From an uncultured Schlesneria sp. (GTDB taxonomy: Bacteria > Planctomycetota > Planctomycetia > Planctomycetales > Planctomycetaceae), in contig CAILLA010000125.1 of assembly GCA_903834925.1 (NCBI GenBank), positions 33,976 through 97,975 of the forward strand: 64,000 nt of DNA, read 5' to 3'. Positions 20,003 to 28,647 of this stretch are shown here, one piece after another. Both the position numbers and the translations under genes were made by a program. The notes under the pieces are model-generated. The model was not told where the DNA came from. It did no database searches and saw only the letters and a program-made list of their open reading frames with translations. Numbering within the stretch: the stretch's first letter is position 1; each line of letters opens with the position of its first letter.

Positions 20003-21798
20003 TATTGAAAAGATTGACCAGTCTCCTGCTTTTGATTGCGGTGGCCGGCTTTACCTCAGCCACCGGAATCGCTGCCGAAGAGAGCCTTGCGGTTCAATTT
20101 CGTCGCCCGGTGGCGATTGCCGTCTCACACGGAGGAACCCGGCTGGCGATCGCGAATCAGCGCAGCGGAACGATTTCGCTGGTCGACCCGCAAAAAAAGA
20201 GAGTCGTTCTGGAAGCCGCAACTGGAAAACGACTTTCCGATCTGATCGTGACTGGCGACACGCGACGGTTTCTTGTGACCGATGAAGAGGCTCATCAACT
20301 GATCGCCGTCTCGTTTTCTTCCACAGGTTACACTGTCGAAAAGCGGCTTACCGTCTGCCGTTATCCGGTGACTGTTCGTATCGACAATGAGGGAACATAC
20401 GCATTTGTTGCATCACTCTGGTCCAGAACAGTCACGATTGTCGACCTGAAGTCTTGGTTCGACGAGGGAGACAAATCGGTTGCTGCGAGGACTCATCAGA
20501 TCCGTTTGCCATTCGCACCACGTGAAATGCTCGTCCTGAATGTCGCTGACCAAAAAGCCAAAATTCCTTCGCTAGAAAACCCTCGATTAAAGGTCGTGGT
20601 TGCCGACGGATTCGGTTCTCGATTAGCCGTGATCGACCCAGAATCAGGACAGATCGATTCCGTCCGCGAGATTCCGGCACACGCGATTCGGGGCCTGCGA
20701 CTGCATCCGACGAAATCTCAAATGGTGATCTCACATCAGGTGCTGAGCCGACTGGCTCAATCGACGTTTGATGACGTTCATTGGGGAAGCCTGATGACCA
20801 ACGTGCTGAGATCCGTGGAATTATCAGACCTGCTTGATCCCCAAGCCGATCTCTTGAAGCATAGCATCCTGGAATACCTGGGAGGTCCTGATCGTGGAGC
20901 CGGCGACCCTGCAGAGTTCGTCATGAGGTCCGATGGTCTGACAGGAATTGCACTGAGCGGGACCGATGAATTGATTCTGCATGACGAGAATCACGTTTAC
21001 AGTGGCCGGGTGAAAACCGAGAGTTACCCGACCGCCGTCGCCCTTGGGACGGACGGAGTCTATTCGTACGTCCTGAATACACTCAGCGATTCGGTGTCGG
21101 TCGTTCAACTCGCCGGACCGCTTCTTGCTGGAACAATCTCGCTTGGTCCTCAGCCTGATTTGACGGCCGCGGATCGAGGGGAACGGCTGTTTCACAACGC
21201 GAAACTGTCACACGATGGTTGGTTCAGTTGCTCCAGTTGCCATGTTCAGGGTCATACCAACGGGTTACTGAACGACAACATGACTGATGGAACATTTGGT
21301 ACGGCGAAGCGTGTATTAACACTTCGTGGCGTTGCCGACACCGCTCCCTATTCCTGGACAGGTCGTTTCAAAACATTAAGCGATCAGATCGCACACTCGG
21401 TCAAATCGACGATGCAGGGTAATCCGCTGAGCGTAGACGAAACGAACGACCTGGAAGCTTACATGAAAACCCTGCCGCCACCGCCGGCATTGGAGACTGA
21501 GGAGAATCTTGCGGTCGAGCGCGGGGCCGCAATCTTTGAAGCACAGAATTGTCGCAGCTGTCACTCGAAGCCCACGTTCACCTCGGCCAGGATTGCGGAT
21601 GTTGGACTGAAAGATGAACGGGGAACCTCGAAATTCAATCCGCCATCACTGCGAGGAGTCAGCCAGAATGCCCCTTACTTTCATGATGGCCGGGCGAGAA
21701 GCCTGGAAGCCGTCTTCACTGAGTTCAAACACCAGCTTAACGGCGAACTTTCCACTGAGCAGCTTGGCGATCTGATTTCCTATCTGAATGATCTTTAA
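19999..21798 (+). CDS. Beta-propeller/di-haem cytochrome c peroxidase-like fusion
   Basis: A 599-residue exported protein. After a signal peptide (LTSLLLLIAVAGFTSATGIA), residues about 30-380 form a YVTN-type beta-propeller (AIAVSHGGTRLAIANQRSGT, ALGTDGVYSYVLNTLSDSV). The C-terminal 215 residues are a MauG/cytochrome-c-peroxidase-like domain with two haem motifs, CSSCHVQ and CRSCHSK, plus APYSWTGR and APYFHDGRARSLEAV. Such fusions are periplasmic redox enzymes of mostly unknown substrate. The gene is translationally coupled to the S41-like gene upstream, which may act as its chaperone or partner. Confidence 0.85.
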   Translation: MILKRLTSLLLLIAVAGFTSATGIAAEESLAVQFRRPVAIAVSHGGTRLAIANQRSGTISLVDPQKKRVVLEAATGKRLSDLIVTGDTRRFLVTDEEAHQLIAVSFSSTGYTVEKRLTVCRYPVTVRIDNEGTYAFVASLWSRTVTIVDLKSWFDEGDKSVAARTHQIRLPFAPREMLVLNVADQKAKIPSLENPRLKVVVADGFGSRLAVIDPESGQIDSVREIPAHAIRGLRLHPTKSQMVISHQVLSRLAQSTFDDVHWGSLMTNVLRSVELSDLLDPQADLLKHSILEYLGGPDRGAGDPAEFVMRSDGLTGIALSGTDELILHDENHVYSGRVKTESYPTAVALGTDGVYSYVLNTLSDSVSVVQLAGPLLAGTISLGPQPDLTAADRGERLFHNAKLSHDGWFSCSSCHVQGHTNGLLNDNMTDGTFGTAKRVLTLRGVADTAPYSWTGRFKTLSDQIAHSVKSTMQGNPLSVDETNDLEAYMKTLPPPPALETEENLAVERGAAIFEAQNCRSCHSKPTFTSARIADVGLKDERGTSKFNPPSLRGVSQNAPYFHDGRARSLEAVFTEFKHQLNGELSTEQLGDLISYLNDL

Positions 21799-21958
21799 AT
21801 CGTACTTCGCGTTCATTCGACGAGGCGATGATCAGTATCAGTAGAAAACGAGCGTCGTTCGTGGGCGTCAGTTGTTATAGTAACGGCGATGACGAGACAG
21901 AGTCGTTTGGTCGGCGATCGATCACAACCGGAAGCTCATTTGAAAGCGTGAAGTCACG

Positions 21959-22741
21959 ATGAATCTCCAGCCGCTTGACCTGATTCCAATGTGGTTCTTT
22001 TTTCCGCTGATCGCGGTGGTCAGCATGCTCGCAGTCGAAGGAGGGTATCGATTCGGGAGATGGAGAGTGCAAGGGAATGTTGCGGAAAAGGATGCATCGC
22101 TGGATGCGATGGTTGCCTCGGTACTTGGTTTATTGGGATTCATGCTGGCATTCACATTCAGTATGGCGGCAGCTCGCTACGACGCTCGCCGGCAGGCGGT
22201 CTTCGAAGAAGCAAATTCAATCGGCACGACTTATCTCAGGGCACGGCTGTTGCCGGAACCACAGCGTTCGAAGATTGCCGATCTGCTTCGTCAATACACG
22301 GAAAATCGTGTTCAACTCGGGGCGCAGGCCAGAATCGATGAGCTCGTGACACAGTCCGGAGTGTTTCACGATCAACTCTGGTCACAGTCTGTGGCGGCGG
22401 TCGAGCAGGACCCTCGTTCGATCATGACGAACCTGTTTCTTCAGTCTCTTAATGAGACGATTGACCTTCATAACAAACGCGTGTTTGTCGGCCTGCAAAG
22501 TCGGATCCCAATCACGATCTGGTTTGCCTTATTCAGCTTGACTTTGTTCGGAATGTCATCCGTCGGGTATCAGGCCGGAATGAACTCGCCGAGGCGATCT
22601 CCGGAAATGCCGGTTCTGGCCTTGGCGTTTGCAGGGGTCTTATTCCTGAACGTTGACTTGGATCGCCCGCAAGAGGGATTGCTTCGCGTCAGCCAGCAGC
22701 CCATGATCGATTTGCTCAAGACGATGAACAACGTCCCTTAG
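21959..22741 (+). CDS. DUF4239 (bestrophin-like) membrane protein
   Basis: A 260-residue membrane protein of the DUF4239 type. It has two N-terminal helices (MWFFFPLIAVVSMLAV and ASVLGLLGFMLAFTFSMAA), a central helical soluble region beginning ARYDARRQAVFEEANSIGTT, and two C-terminal helices. This arrangement fits the family, described as bestrophin-like and sometimes proposed to be a channel. No neighbour suggests a specific job; the GH13 gene follows after 39 bases on the same strand. Confidence 0.8.
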   Translation: MNLQPLDLIPMWFFFPLIAVVSMLAVEGGYRFGRWRVQGNVAEKDASLDAMVASVLGLLGFMLAFTFSMAAARYDARRQAVFEEANSIGTTYLRARLLPEPQRSKIADLLRQYTENRVQLGAQARIDELVTQSGVFHDQLWSQSVAAVEQDPRSIMTNLFLQSLNETIDLHNKRVFVGLQSRIPITIWFALFSLTLFGMSSVGYQAGMNSPRRSPEMPVLALAFAGVLFLNVDLDRPQEGLLRVSQQPMIDLLKTMNNVP

Positions 22742-22780
22742 GCATTCCATCGCAGTGACAACGCTCTGTGAGGAGACTTG

Positions 22781-24268
22781 ATGAACACAACACACAATCC
22801 CTTGCTGTACCAGATCAATACTCGCGTCTGGCTGACGGAGCTGTCCAGAATGCTGGAACGGACTGTGACGCTTGACGATATCCCCGACAGCGAACTTGAC
22901 CGGCTCGCGAGCCTTGGCTTTGATTGGTTGTGGTTTCTGAGCGTGTGGCAGACCGGTCCCACATCCCAGCATGTTTCCCGCACGAATCCTGTATGGCGAG
23001 CTGAATTTGAAGAGACACTGCCCGATTTGACCGAAGACGACATTCAAGGTTCGGGGTTTGCCATTACAGGATACAGGGTCCACGAGAATCTTGGGGGAGC
23101 CGCCGCATTGGCGCGACTTCGGGAACGGCTTCATGAGCGCGGTCTGAAACTGATGCTCGACTTTGTTCCCAATCACGTGGGACTGGATCACCCGTGGGTT
23201 GACAGCCACCCCGACTATTTTATTCAAGGGACGGGAAACGATCTGGCTCATGCCCCACATAACTTTGTCTGGGTGAAGAGTCGCCAACGCGATCTTTTGT
23301 TAGCGCATGGCCGCGATCCCTATTTCGCTGGTTGGGTTGATACTTTGCAACTCAACTATGCCAATCCCGCGCTCCAGAAGGCGATGATGGACGAACTTGT
23401 CCAAATTGCCAGTCAATGCGATGGGGTTCGTTGCGATATGGCGATGCTGGTACTTCCCGAAATTTTCGAAAGAACTTGGGGCAAACCTGCTCCGTTATTC
23501 TGGCCGACTGCCATCCAGGAAGTCCGCGAACGGTATCCCAAGTTCCTTCTCCTGGCAGAAGTTTACTGGGATATGGAATGGACACTTCAGCAACAGGGAT
23601 TCAACTACGCTTACGATAAACGGTTATATGACCGCCTGAGAGAAGGTCATGCACGACCCGTACGTGAGCATTTCTATGCAGGGCTCGATTACCAGAACAG
23701 GCTCGCTCGTTTTCTGGAAAATCATGACGAGCCACGTGCTGCGGCGACATTTTCGCCCGGCGTTCACCATGCTGCTGCGGTCATCTCGTTTCTCTCTCCG
23801 GGGCTTCGCTTCTTTCACGACGGCCAGTTCGAAGGTCGAAAGAAACGAATTTCGCCGCATCTTGTTCGCGCTCCACAGGAACCGGCCGATGCGGATTTGA
23901 AACGGTTTTATGATCGCTTGTTGAACATATTAAATCTGCCCGCGGTCCGCGAAGGCGAGTGGCAGTTAATGGAGTGTAAACCGGCCTGGGATGGGAACGG
24001 GACGAACGACGATTTTTTCGTTTCCGTATGGCGCAGCTGGGACAAACAAACTCTCGTGGTTGCTGTAAACTACTCATCTCATCAAAGTCAGTGCTATGTT
24101 CGCTTGCCGTTTGAAGATCTTGACGGCTCAATATGGCGATTAAGCGATCAGCTTAGTCCCGCCTGTTACGTACGGGACGGAGAGGATCTCTGTGGACGCG
24201 GGCTGTACCTGGATATGGCCGCCTGGGAATCTGCGGTTTTCTCTTTTAGCTTGTACAATAGCATTTGA
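22781..24268 (+). CDS. GH13 alpha-amylase-family protein
   Basis: A 495-residue glycoside hydrolase family 13 protein with no signal peptide, so probably cytoplasmic. The (beta/alpha)8-barrel motifs are present: LDFVPNHVGLDHPW (region I), GVRCDMAML (region II, nucleophile Asp), LLAEVYWDMEW (region III, acid/base Glu) and ENHDEPRA (region IV, Asp). A C-terminal beta domain follows from about residue 400. The ATG at 22781 has GAGGAG 6 bases upstream; the TTG three bases earlier was rejected. GH13 members cleave or rearrange alpha-glucosidic bonds, but the exact activity cannot be named. Confidence 0.88.
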   Translation: MNTTHNPLLYQINTRVWLTELSRMLERTVTLDDIPDSELDRLASLGFDWLWFLSVWQTGPTSQHVSRTNPVWRAEFEETLPDLTEDDIQGSGFAITGYRVHENLGGAAALARLRERLHERGLKLMLDFVPNHVGLDHPWVDSHPDYFIQGTGNDLAHAPHNFVWVKSRQRDLLLAHGRDPYFAGWVDTLQLNYANPALQKAMMDELVQIASQCDGVRCDMAMLVLPEIFERTWGKPAPLFWPTAIQEVRERYPKFLLLAEVYWDMEWTLQQQGFNYAYDKRLYDRLREGHARPVREHFYAGLDYQNRLARFLENHDEPRAAATFSPGVHHAAAVISFLSPGLRFFHDGQFEGRKKRISPHLVRAPQEPADADLKRFYDRLLNILNLPAVREGEWQLMECKPAWDGNGTNDDFFVSVWRSWDKQTLVVAVNYSSHQSQCYVRLPFEDLDGSIWRLSDQLSPACYVRDGEDLCGRGLYLDMAAWESAVFSFSLYNSI

Positions 24269-24305
24269 TCGTCGGCAACAATCTCGCTCGAAGTATTCAC
24301 AATGA

Positions 24306-24626
24306 TCATGCGTTGGTGTCAGTTGTGAGAATAGTTTTCGACGAGTTCTTCTCGCAGTCTGGAGCCGATCGAACTGGTATCAGAAACCTTCCGACCCAGA
24401 CTCCCGCACCAAACCCCATGAGGGTTCCACAGACGAGCAATTGAGACTCTCGATTGAGAGATGAAAGACTGAGGGCGGTGACGTAGTTCACACCAGTCAG
24501 CAAACCCATTGCCAATGTGAGACCGCAGATCAACCACGGTAAATCTCGCCAACGGTATCCCGTCAGCCGAAACGATTTCGCTTGAGGATCGAGCCGAAAT
24601 TCATTTCTGTCGTGGTCTTCGTTCAT
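24306..24626 (-). CDS. Small two-helix membrane protein, unknown
   Basis: A 106-residue protein with two likely membrane helices, LPWLICGLTLAMGLLTGVNY (about 29-48) and LLVCGTLMGFGAGVWVGRFL (about 63-82). Both ends are polar. The first 25 residues are charged (NEFRLDPQAKSFRLTGYRW). I do not recognise the family. It is convergent with the GH13 gene, whose stop lies 38 bases away. Confidence 0.55.
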   Translation of the reverse strand: MNEDHDRNEFRLDPQAKSFRLTGYRWRDLPWLICGLTLAMGLLTGVNYVTALSLSSLNRESQLLVCGTLMGFGAGVWVGRFLIPVRSAPDCEKNSSKTILTTDTNA

Positions 24627-24901
24627 CGTAATCCGCTCGTGTTGCCGCTTGTTTGTTCGTGTTACCGCTTGTCAGAAAGACAACGTCAATCATTCGCCTG
24701 CGGATCAAATCGATTGCCGATTTTTGGCCAAAAAGTCGAAATCGCCGGGAACTCATTGTTATTCAGCGACAAGGCCCAATTGTAAAGAACTCGTGAAGTT
24801 GAGGCTGTGTGAGATTAGCCTGAAGCCTTGTTTTCCAATTTTTCTTAAAAATCGGAGTTAATCGTAGTTTCGAACTGCGGTTCTTCTCGTACTAGAGAAA
24901 T

Positions 24902-24924
24902 CGAACGATTTTTGTGATCGTTCG
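24902..24924. promoter_or_regulatory. 8-bp hairpin ahead of the fasciclin gene
   Basis: CGAACGAT (24902-24909) and ATCGTTCG (24917-24924) form a perfect 8-bp inverted repeat with a 7-base spacer, ending 40 bases before the fasciclin start codon. It could be an operator or a 5' UTR stem. The rest of the spacer 24627-24964 shows no gene. Confidence 0.45.
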
Positions 24925-24964
24925 TTGTTCGCTTGTACTGGACATTCAATGTGTGGAGATCGTA

Positions 24965-26008
24965 ATGATTCGTCGATTGATTAGTGGAATGGCCGCAGCG
25001 GCTCTCGTCATGACTTCTTCGGTTGGTGCTTTCGCTCAAGGCGCACCAGGAAAAGACATTGTCACGACAGCTGTCGAGGCTGGTTCATTCAAGACTCTGG
25101 TGGCCGCAGTCAAGGCTGCTGGACTGGTAGAAACTCTGCAAGGGAAGGGGCCATTTACTGTCTTCGCACCAACAGATGAAGCGTTCGCCAAGTTGCCTGC
25201 TGGGACTGTCGAGACACTGTTGAAGCCTGAAAACAAGCAGAAGTTGATTTCAATCCTGACCTACCATGTGGTTCCCGGAAAAGTTTTAGCAGCCGATGTG
25301 GTCAAGTTGAACGCGGCCCCGACTGTGAACGGCCAACGGGTCGACATCAAGGTTGACGGCGGCAAGGTGAAAGTCGATCAAGCCAACGTCGTCGCAACTG
25401 ACATTGCGACTTCAAATGGCGTGATTCACGTCATCGATCAGGTGATTCTGCCATCATTCGATGATCTCGCAACCACCGCCGACAAGGCCGGAACATTCAA
25501 GACTTTGATTGCGGCAGCGAAAGCTGCGGGTATTGTCCCCGTTTTGACAGGGGATCAGCCACTGACCGTCTTCGCCCCCACCGATGCCGCGTTCGCAAAA
25601 TTGCCTGCCGGAACCGTCGAAGCGCTTGTGAAACCGGAGAACAAAGACAAGCTTGCTGCGATCCTGAAGTTCCACGTCGTGCCGGGTCGAGTCTACTCCA
25701 ATGACGTTCTCGCGAATAAAGGATTAAAAACTGTTCAAGGCGGAACTTTAAACGCTGCGGTGAAAGATGGAGCGGCGACGATCAATGGTGCCGGAATTGT
25801 TGCAGCCGACATCGATGCGTCGAACGGAGTCATTCACGTCATTGATGCTGTTCTGTTACCTCCCGCCGCCACGGCGAAAGGTGCGCAGGTCATTCACGCT
25901 GTTCCTCAGTATGTTCACGTTCAACCGGCTACCCAGTATGGAAGCTACGTTTGTCCGCAGACTGGTCGAGTGATTTCCTATCAGATGCAAACTGCTCATC
26001 GTCGGTAG
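24965..26008 (+). CDS. Exported protein with two fasciclin (FAS1) domains
   Basis: A 347-residue protein with a clear signal peptide ([18 protein letters not shown]) and two FAS1 domains at about residues 30-165 and 170-305. Each carries the same blocks: [20 protein letters not shown] and [18 protein letters not shown], then a YHVVPGK or FHVVPGR step and [10 protein letters not shown] or [13 protein letters not shown]1 domains mediate cell adhesion or surface attachment. The last 35 residues are rich in Tyr, Val and Gln. The start was set at 24965 from GGAG spaced 7 bases upstream and the signal peptide; the frame is open slightly further upstream. Confidence 0.92.
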   Translation: MIRRLISGMAAAALVMTSSVGAFAQGAPGKDIVTTAVEAGSFKTLVAAVKAAGLVETLQGKGPFTVFAPTDEAFAKLPAGTVETLLKPENKQKLISILTYHVVPGKVLAADVVKLNAAPTVNGQRVDIKVDGGKVKVDQANVVATDIATSNGVIHVIDQVILPSFDDLATTADKAGTFKTLIAAAKAAGIVPVLTGDQPLTVFAPTDAAFAKLPAGTVEALVKPENKDKLAAILKFHVVPGRVYSNDVLANKGLKTVQGGTLNAAVKDGAATINGAGIVAADIDASNGVIHVIDAVLLPPAATAKGAQVIHAVPQYVHVQPATQYGSYVCPQTGRVISYQMQTAHRR

Positions 26009-26055
26009 AAGTTGTCGGGGGTGTTCAATACGCTCGCGAAAAGTCCTGAGGTCCG

Positions 26056-26091
26056 ATCAACGCTTGGAACATTGTTGTTTCAAGCGTTGAT
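26056..26091 (+). terminator. Hairpin after the fasciclin gene
   Basis: ATCAACGCTTG (26056-26066) pairs perfectly with CAAGCGTTGAT (26081-26091) around a 14-base loop. It begins 48 bases after the stop at 26008 and is followed by only a weak T stretch. Position and perfect 11-bp stem suggest transcript termination or 3'-end protection. Confidence 0.6.
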
Positions 26092-26243
26092 TCATTAGAT
26101 GGCTCTGCATACATCGCACTCACCGCCCGACTTACCTGGACTTTATTTCGAGTGATGCGGTCTGATTGGAAAACTTCTCTGGAAATGACATCTGCGACCA
26201 CAAAACGACTAAAACGGTGGTCGTGAATCGTCTTACCACATTA

Positions 26244-27194
26244 ATGAAATCACCCATGAATCCAATCGGTCATTTTCCACTGAAAACCAATACACAAGTT
26301 GTGGTTGGGTCTTTAGGTCATTCAAGCCCAACGATTAGCACACGGATTTCTGCGGACGTCCCATTTCTCAATCACCGGCTTCTCGGAACCTTTCGCCTCT
26401 CGCTCGTGATTGGCGGATTATTGATGGCAAGTGGAGTTTACCATCTTGTTTTGTTGTGGGTTACGGATTCAGACTGGTCTGGACCGGTGTCACTTCGCAA
26501 GCCAGGTCTCTTTGGCGTTTCTGCCGGATTGACCGTCTGGTCGATCGCCTGGGTTTTGACCCAACTCGTTCCGCGCCAAAAAGACTCCCTTTTTTCTAGT
26601 CTGATGTCGATCGGTCTTTTGGTCGAAGTTGGATTGATTACGGTTCAACAGTGGCGAGGTGTTCCCTCACACTTCAATCGTTCGACAGCACTCGACGCAT
26701 CGATCGAGTCGGCGATGCTTGGACTGATCCTTCTTGTCACAGCAGGAATTGCCTGGCTTTGCCTTCGATCACGCCATCTTTTGCCGATGCCTGAGTCTCG
26801 TTCGATCTCCATCCGTGCGGGCCTGTGGTTACTTTTGGTTTCCTGTGGTTTGGGATTTTTGATCACGATTGCAGCTCAAATCAATCTTGCCGCTGGGCAC
26901 TCACCCGAGATTTGGCGTCAAGCAGGTGTTCTGAAATACCCGCATGGTGCCGTACTGCATGCGATTCAGGCTCTGCCGCTATTATCGCTGTTGCTTCAAA
27001 GTTTGCGTGTATCCCGCGCCGCGTTTCTGCTTCGATTAGCGGCGGCCTCCCAAATCCTGTTCCTGATACACGCTCTATGGCAAACGCTGAGTGGTCGTGC
27101 GAGATTGGACATTGATCTGACTGGCATCGCAGTGCTGGCTTTAGCCGGGTTGTTGATTGTTCTTATCGGTAAAATCCGACCTTTTGCGGCGTGA
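26244..27194 (+). CDS. Multi-pass membrane protein, unknown
   Basis: About 316 residues with roughly eight membrane helices, beginning LSLVIGGLLMASGVYHLVLL and ending IAVLALAGLLIVLIGKI. Loops carry conserved-looking motifs: SLRKPGLFGVSAGLTVWS and QWRGVPSHFN followed by STALDASIES. I recall similar motifs in uncharacterised bacterial membrane proteins but no function. The start is uncertain: ATG codons at 26244 and 26256 fit best, and a TTG at 26166 would add 26 codons. The 3' end overlaps the convergent ThuA-like gene by 32 bases. Confidence 0.7.
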   Translation: MKSPMNPIGHFPLKTNTQVVVGSLGHSSPTISTRISADVPFLNHRLLGTFRLSLVIGGLLMASGVYHLVLLWVTDSDWSGPVSLRKPGLFGVSAGLTVWSIAWVLTQLVPRQKDSLFSSLMSIGLLVEVGLITVQQWRGVPSHFNRSTALDASIESAMLGLILLVTAGIAWLCLRSRHLLPMPESRSISIRAGLWLLLVSCGLGFLITIAAQINLAAGHSPEIWRQAGVLKYPHGAVLHAIQALPLLSLLLQSLRVSRAAFLLRLAAASQILFLIHALWQTLSGRARLDIDLTGIAVLALAGLLIVLIGKIRPFAA

Positions 27195-28224
27195 TCTTCA
27201 ATTTCTTGTAATCAAATCCGCTTTCAGGCGGTGTGTATTCGCTAACGATTTGCATGTTGGATTTCGGGTCGATCGCAGTCTCCATTTGCAGGCACCAGTA
27301 GACGGCATTCAGGACTAAGCGACGAAGTCCTTCACTCTGAAAATCCTGGGCGCTTCCCATCGTGACATGGAAAACGCGTGACGTGAGTCCTGTGTTTCCA
27401 GTCCAGTTTTTGACCCATGCGACAGGTAGCGGAGCAAGTTCTGGATTCACGGGGTCGTCGTGTTGACGTCCGATTAACGGTTGTCCGTCGACTAATGGTG
27501 TGCAGTCCTCGGGCAGTTGGCCTCCTTCTTTGAAAGTTCGATAAACATCGGAAGTCCCCCAGATGTCATTAACGCCAGTCAGGACTGGATGACTTTTGTT
27601 CTGTTCGACAATGATTCCACGAGTGGAATCCTGCTGCCAGCGTCCGTGATGGTTTCGGAATGATCCACCGAGAACGTGTTCACCAAAGTCGATTCTTTTG
27701 TTGTCTTTACGATAATCGAAATCGATGAACCCATGATTCGCAGTACGGATACCAATGATCGGTTTCCCGGAATCCAGATAACGATAAATATGCTGAAATT
27801 GTCCTGGCGGTAGAGTAATGAGTCGGCTGAACAGGATCATCAGGTCGCATTTTTCGAGATACTCGAGACCGGGGATGTTGTGTGTGACCGACTTGTCCTC
27901 CCACCGGATTTTTTGAGTCGGATCAACCTCGTTGTTCAGATTCAAACTGAAGAGGACGGTGCAGTGAAATCCGTGATGCTTTGAAAGCAATTTGGCCAGC
28001 ATGGGCATCGAATATTCACTGCGGTATTCCTGATCGGCAGCAATCAGAATGATGTGCTTCCCTTTACCGGGGCCATCCTCACCAGGGTACGTCAGCCAGA
28101 GTGCACTTTCGGGGACTGGATGGTCCGACGCGTGCAACACCGTCGTGATTTGTGAAGATGCAGCCAGGATCACCAGAAACAAATCAAATCGGAAGATCAG
28201 GGGACAATTCAAGTTAATCTGCAA
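27163..28224 (-). CDS. ThuA-like exported protein
   Basis: A 353-residue protein of the ThuA-like (class I glutamine amidotransferase-like fold) group. Residues 1-30 form a signal peptide region. Signatures are KHIILIAADQEYRSEYSMPM near residue 56, PIIGIRTANHGF with the ThuA-type IG.R.A.H core, and SRVFHVTMGSAQDF near the end. ThuA-like proteins of planctomycetes and Bacteroidetes often sit with sugar dehydrogenases and c-type cytochromes, as here. The catalytic cysteine of true amidotransferases is not evident. It is last of a minus-strand run with the propeller and pentahaem genes. Confidence 0.85.
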   Translation of the reverse strand: MQINLNCPLIFRFDLFLVILAASSQITTVLHASDHPVPESALWLTYPGEDGPGKGKHIILIAADQEYRSEYSMPMLAKLLSKHHGFHCTVLFSLNLNNEVDPTQKIRWEDKSVTHNIPGLEYLEKCDLMILFSRLITLPPGQFQHIYRYLDSGKPIIGIRTANHGFIDFDYRKDNKRIDFGEHVLGGSFRNHHGRWQQDSTRGIIVEQNKSHPVLTGVNDIWGTSDVYRTFKEGGQLPEDCTPLVDGQPLIGRQHDDPVNPELAPLPVAWVKNWTGNTGLTSRVFHVTMGSAQDFQSEGLRRLVLNAVYWCLQMETAIDPKSNMQIVSEYTPPESGFDYKKLKITPQKVGFYR

Positions 28225-28331
28225 TTTGACACCTACGTTTTAGAACGAGCGGACTTCCATGATTTCTCGTCGATTCCCTTCGGTAATGGATTGGAATGCA
28301 ATGTCGCGAACGAATTTGATAAACTCAACCG

Positions 28332-28505
28332 ATGATGCCCGTAGTTTTGGAAAAAAAGATCTCCTTTTATGAAAAGAGTCGGTACGAGTTAACCAAGTCG
28401 ATCGTATCTGAACCTCCAGAAGAATGGACTATTGCTCAGATCGAAAAGCGGCAAAACATTCTCGCCCAACGCGCTGTCCATCTTTGGCGATCGGATTTTG
28501 CCTAG
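28332..28505 (+). pseudogene. C-terminal remnant of a DUF262/DUF1524 (GmrSD-type) nuclease
   Basis: The plus strand encodes 57 codons ending in TAG at 28503, including KISFYEKSRYELTKSIV and EEWTIAQIEKRQNILAQRAV followed by LWRSDFA. This fits the extreme C-terminus of DUF1524 HNH nucleases of the GmrSD/DUF262 group, where an LT, WT, IxKRQ, LAxxAV pattern ends the protein. The frame is closed by TAA a few codons upstream, so the body of the gene is missing. GmrSD-type proteins restrict modified phage DNA. The assignment rests on my memory of the family; nothing recognisable lies in 28506-28647. Confidence 0.5.
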
Positions 28506-28647
28506 GAAAATCGGCTCCAATTTCTCGGGAACGGACGTTTTCTGCGACAATAAAAGAATTGTCGAATTTGATCGTGCGAGCGATGTCATTCAACAACCAA
28601 ATCAGTCGAATTCAATTGAGCGCTTTATTGCACGTTTGAAAGCGTAC

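Noticed and set aside
22640..23287. A 215-codon minus-strand ORF over the DUF4239/GH13 junction
   Set aside because: Opposes GH13 catalytic region I and the DUF4239 end; no domain seen.
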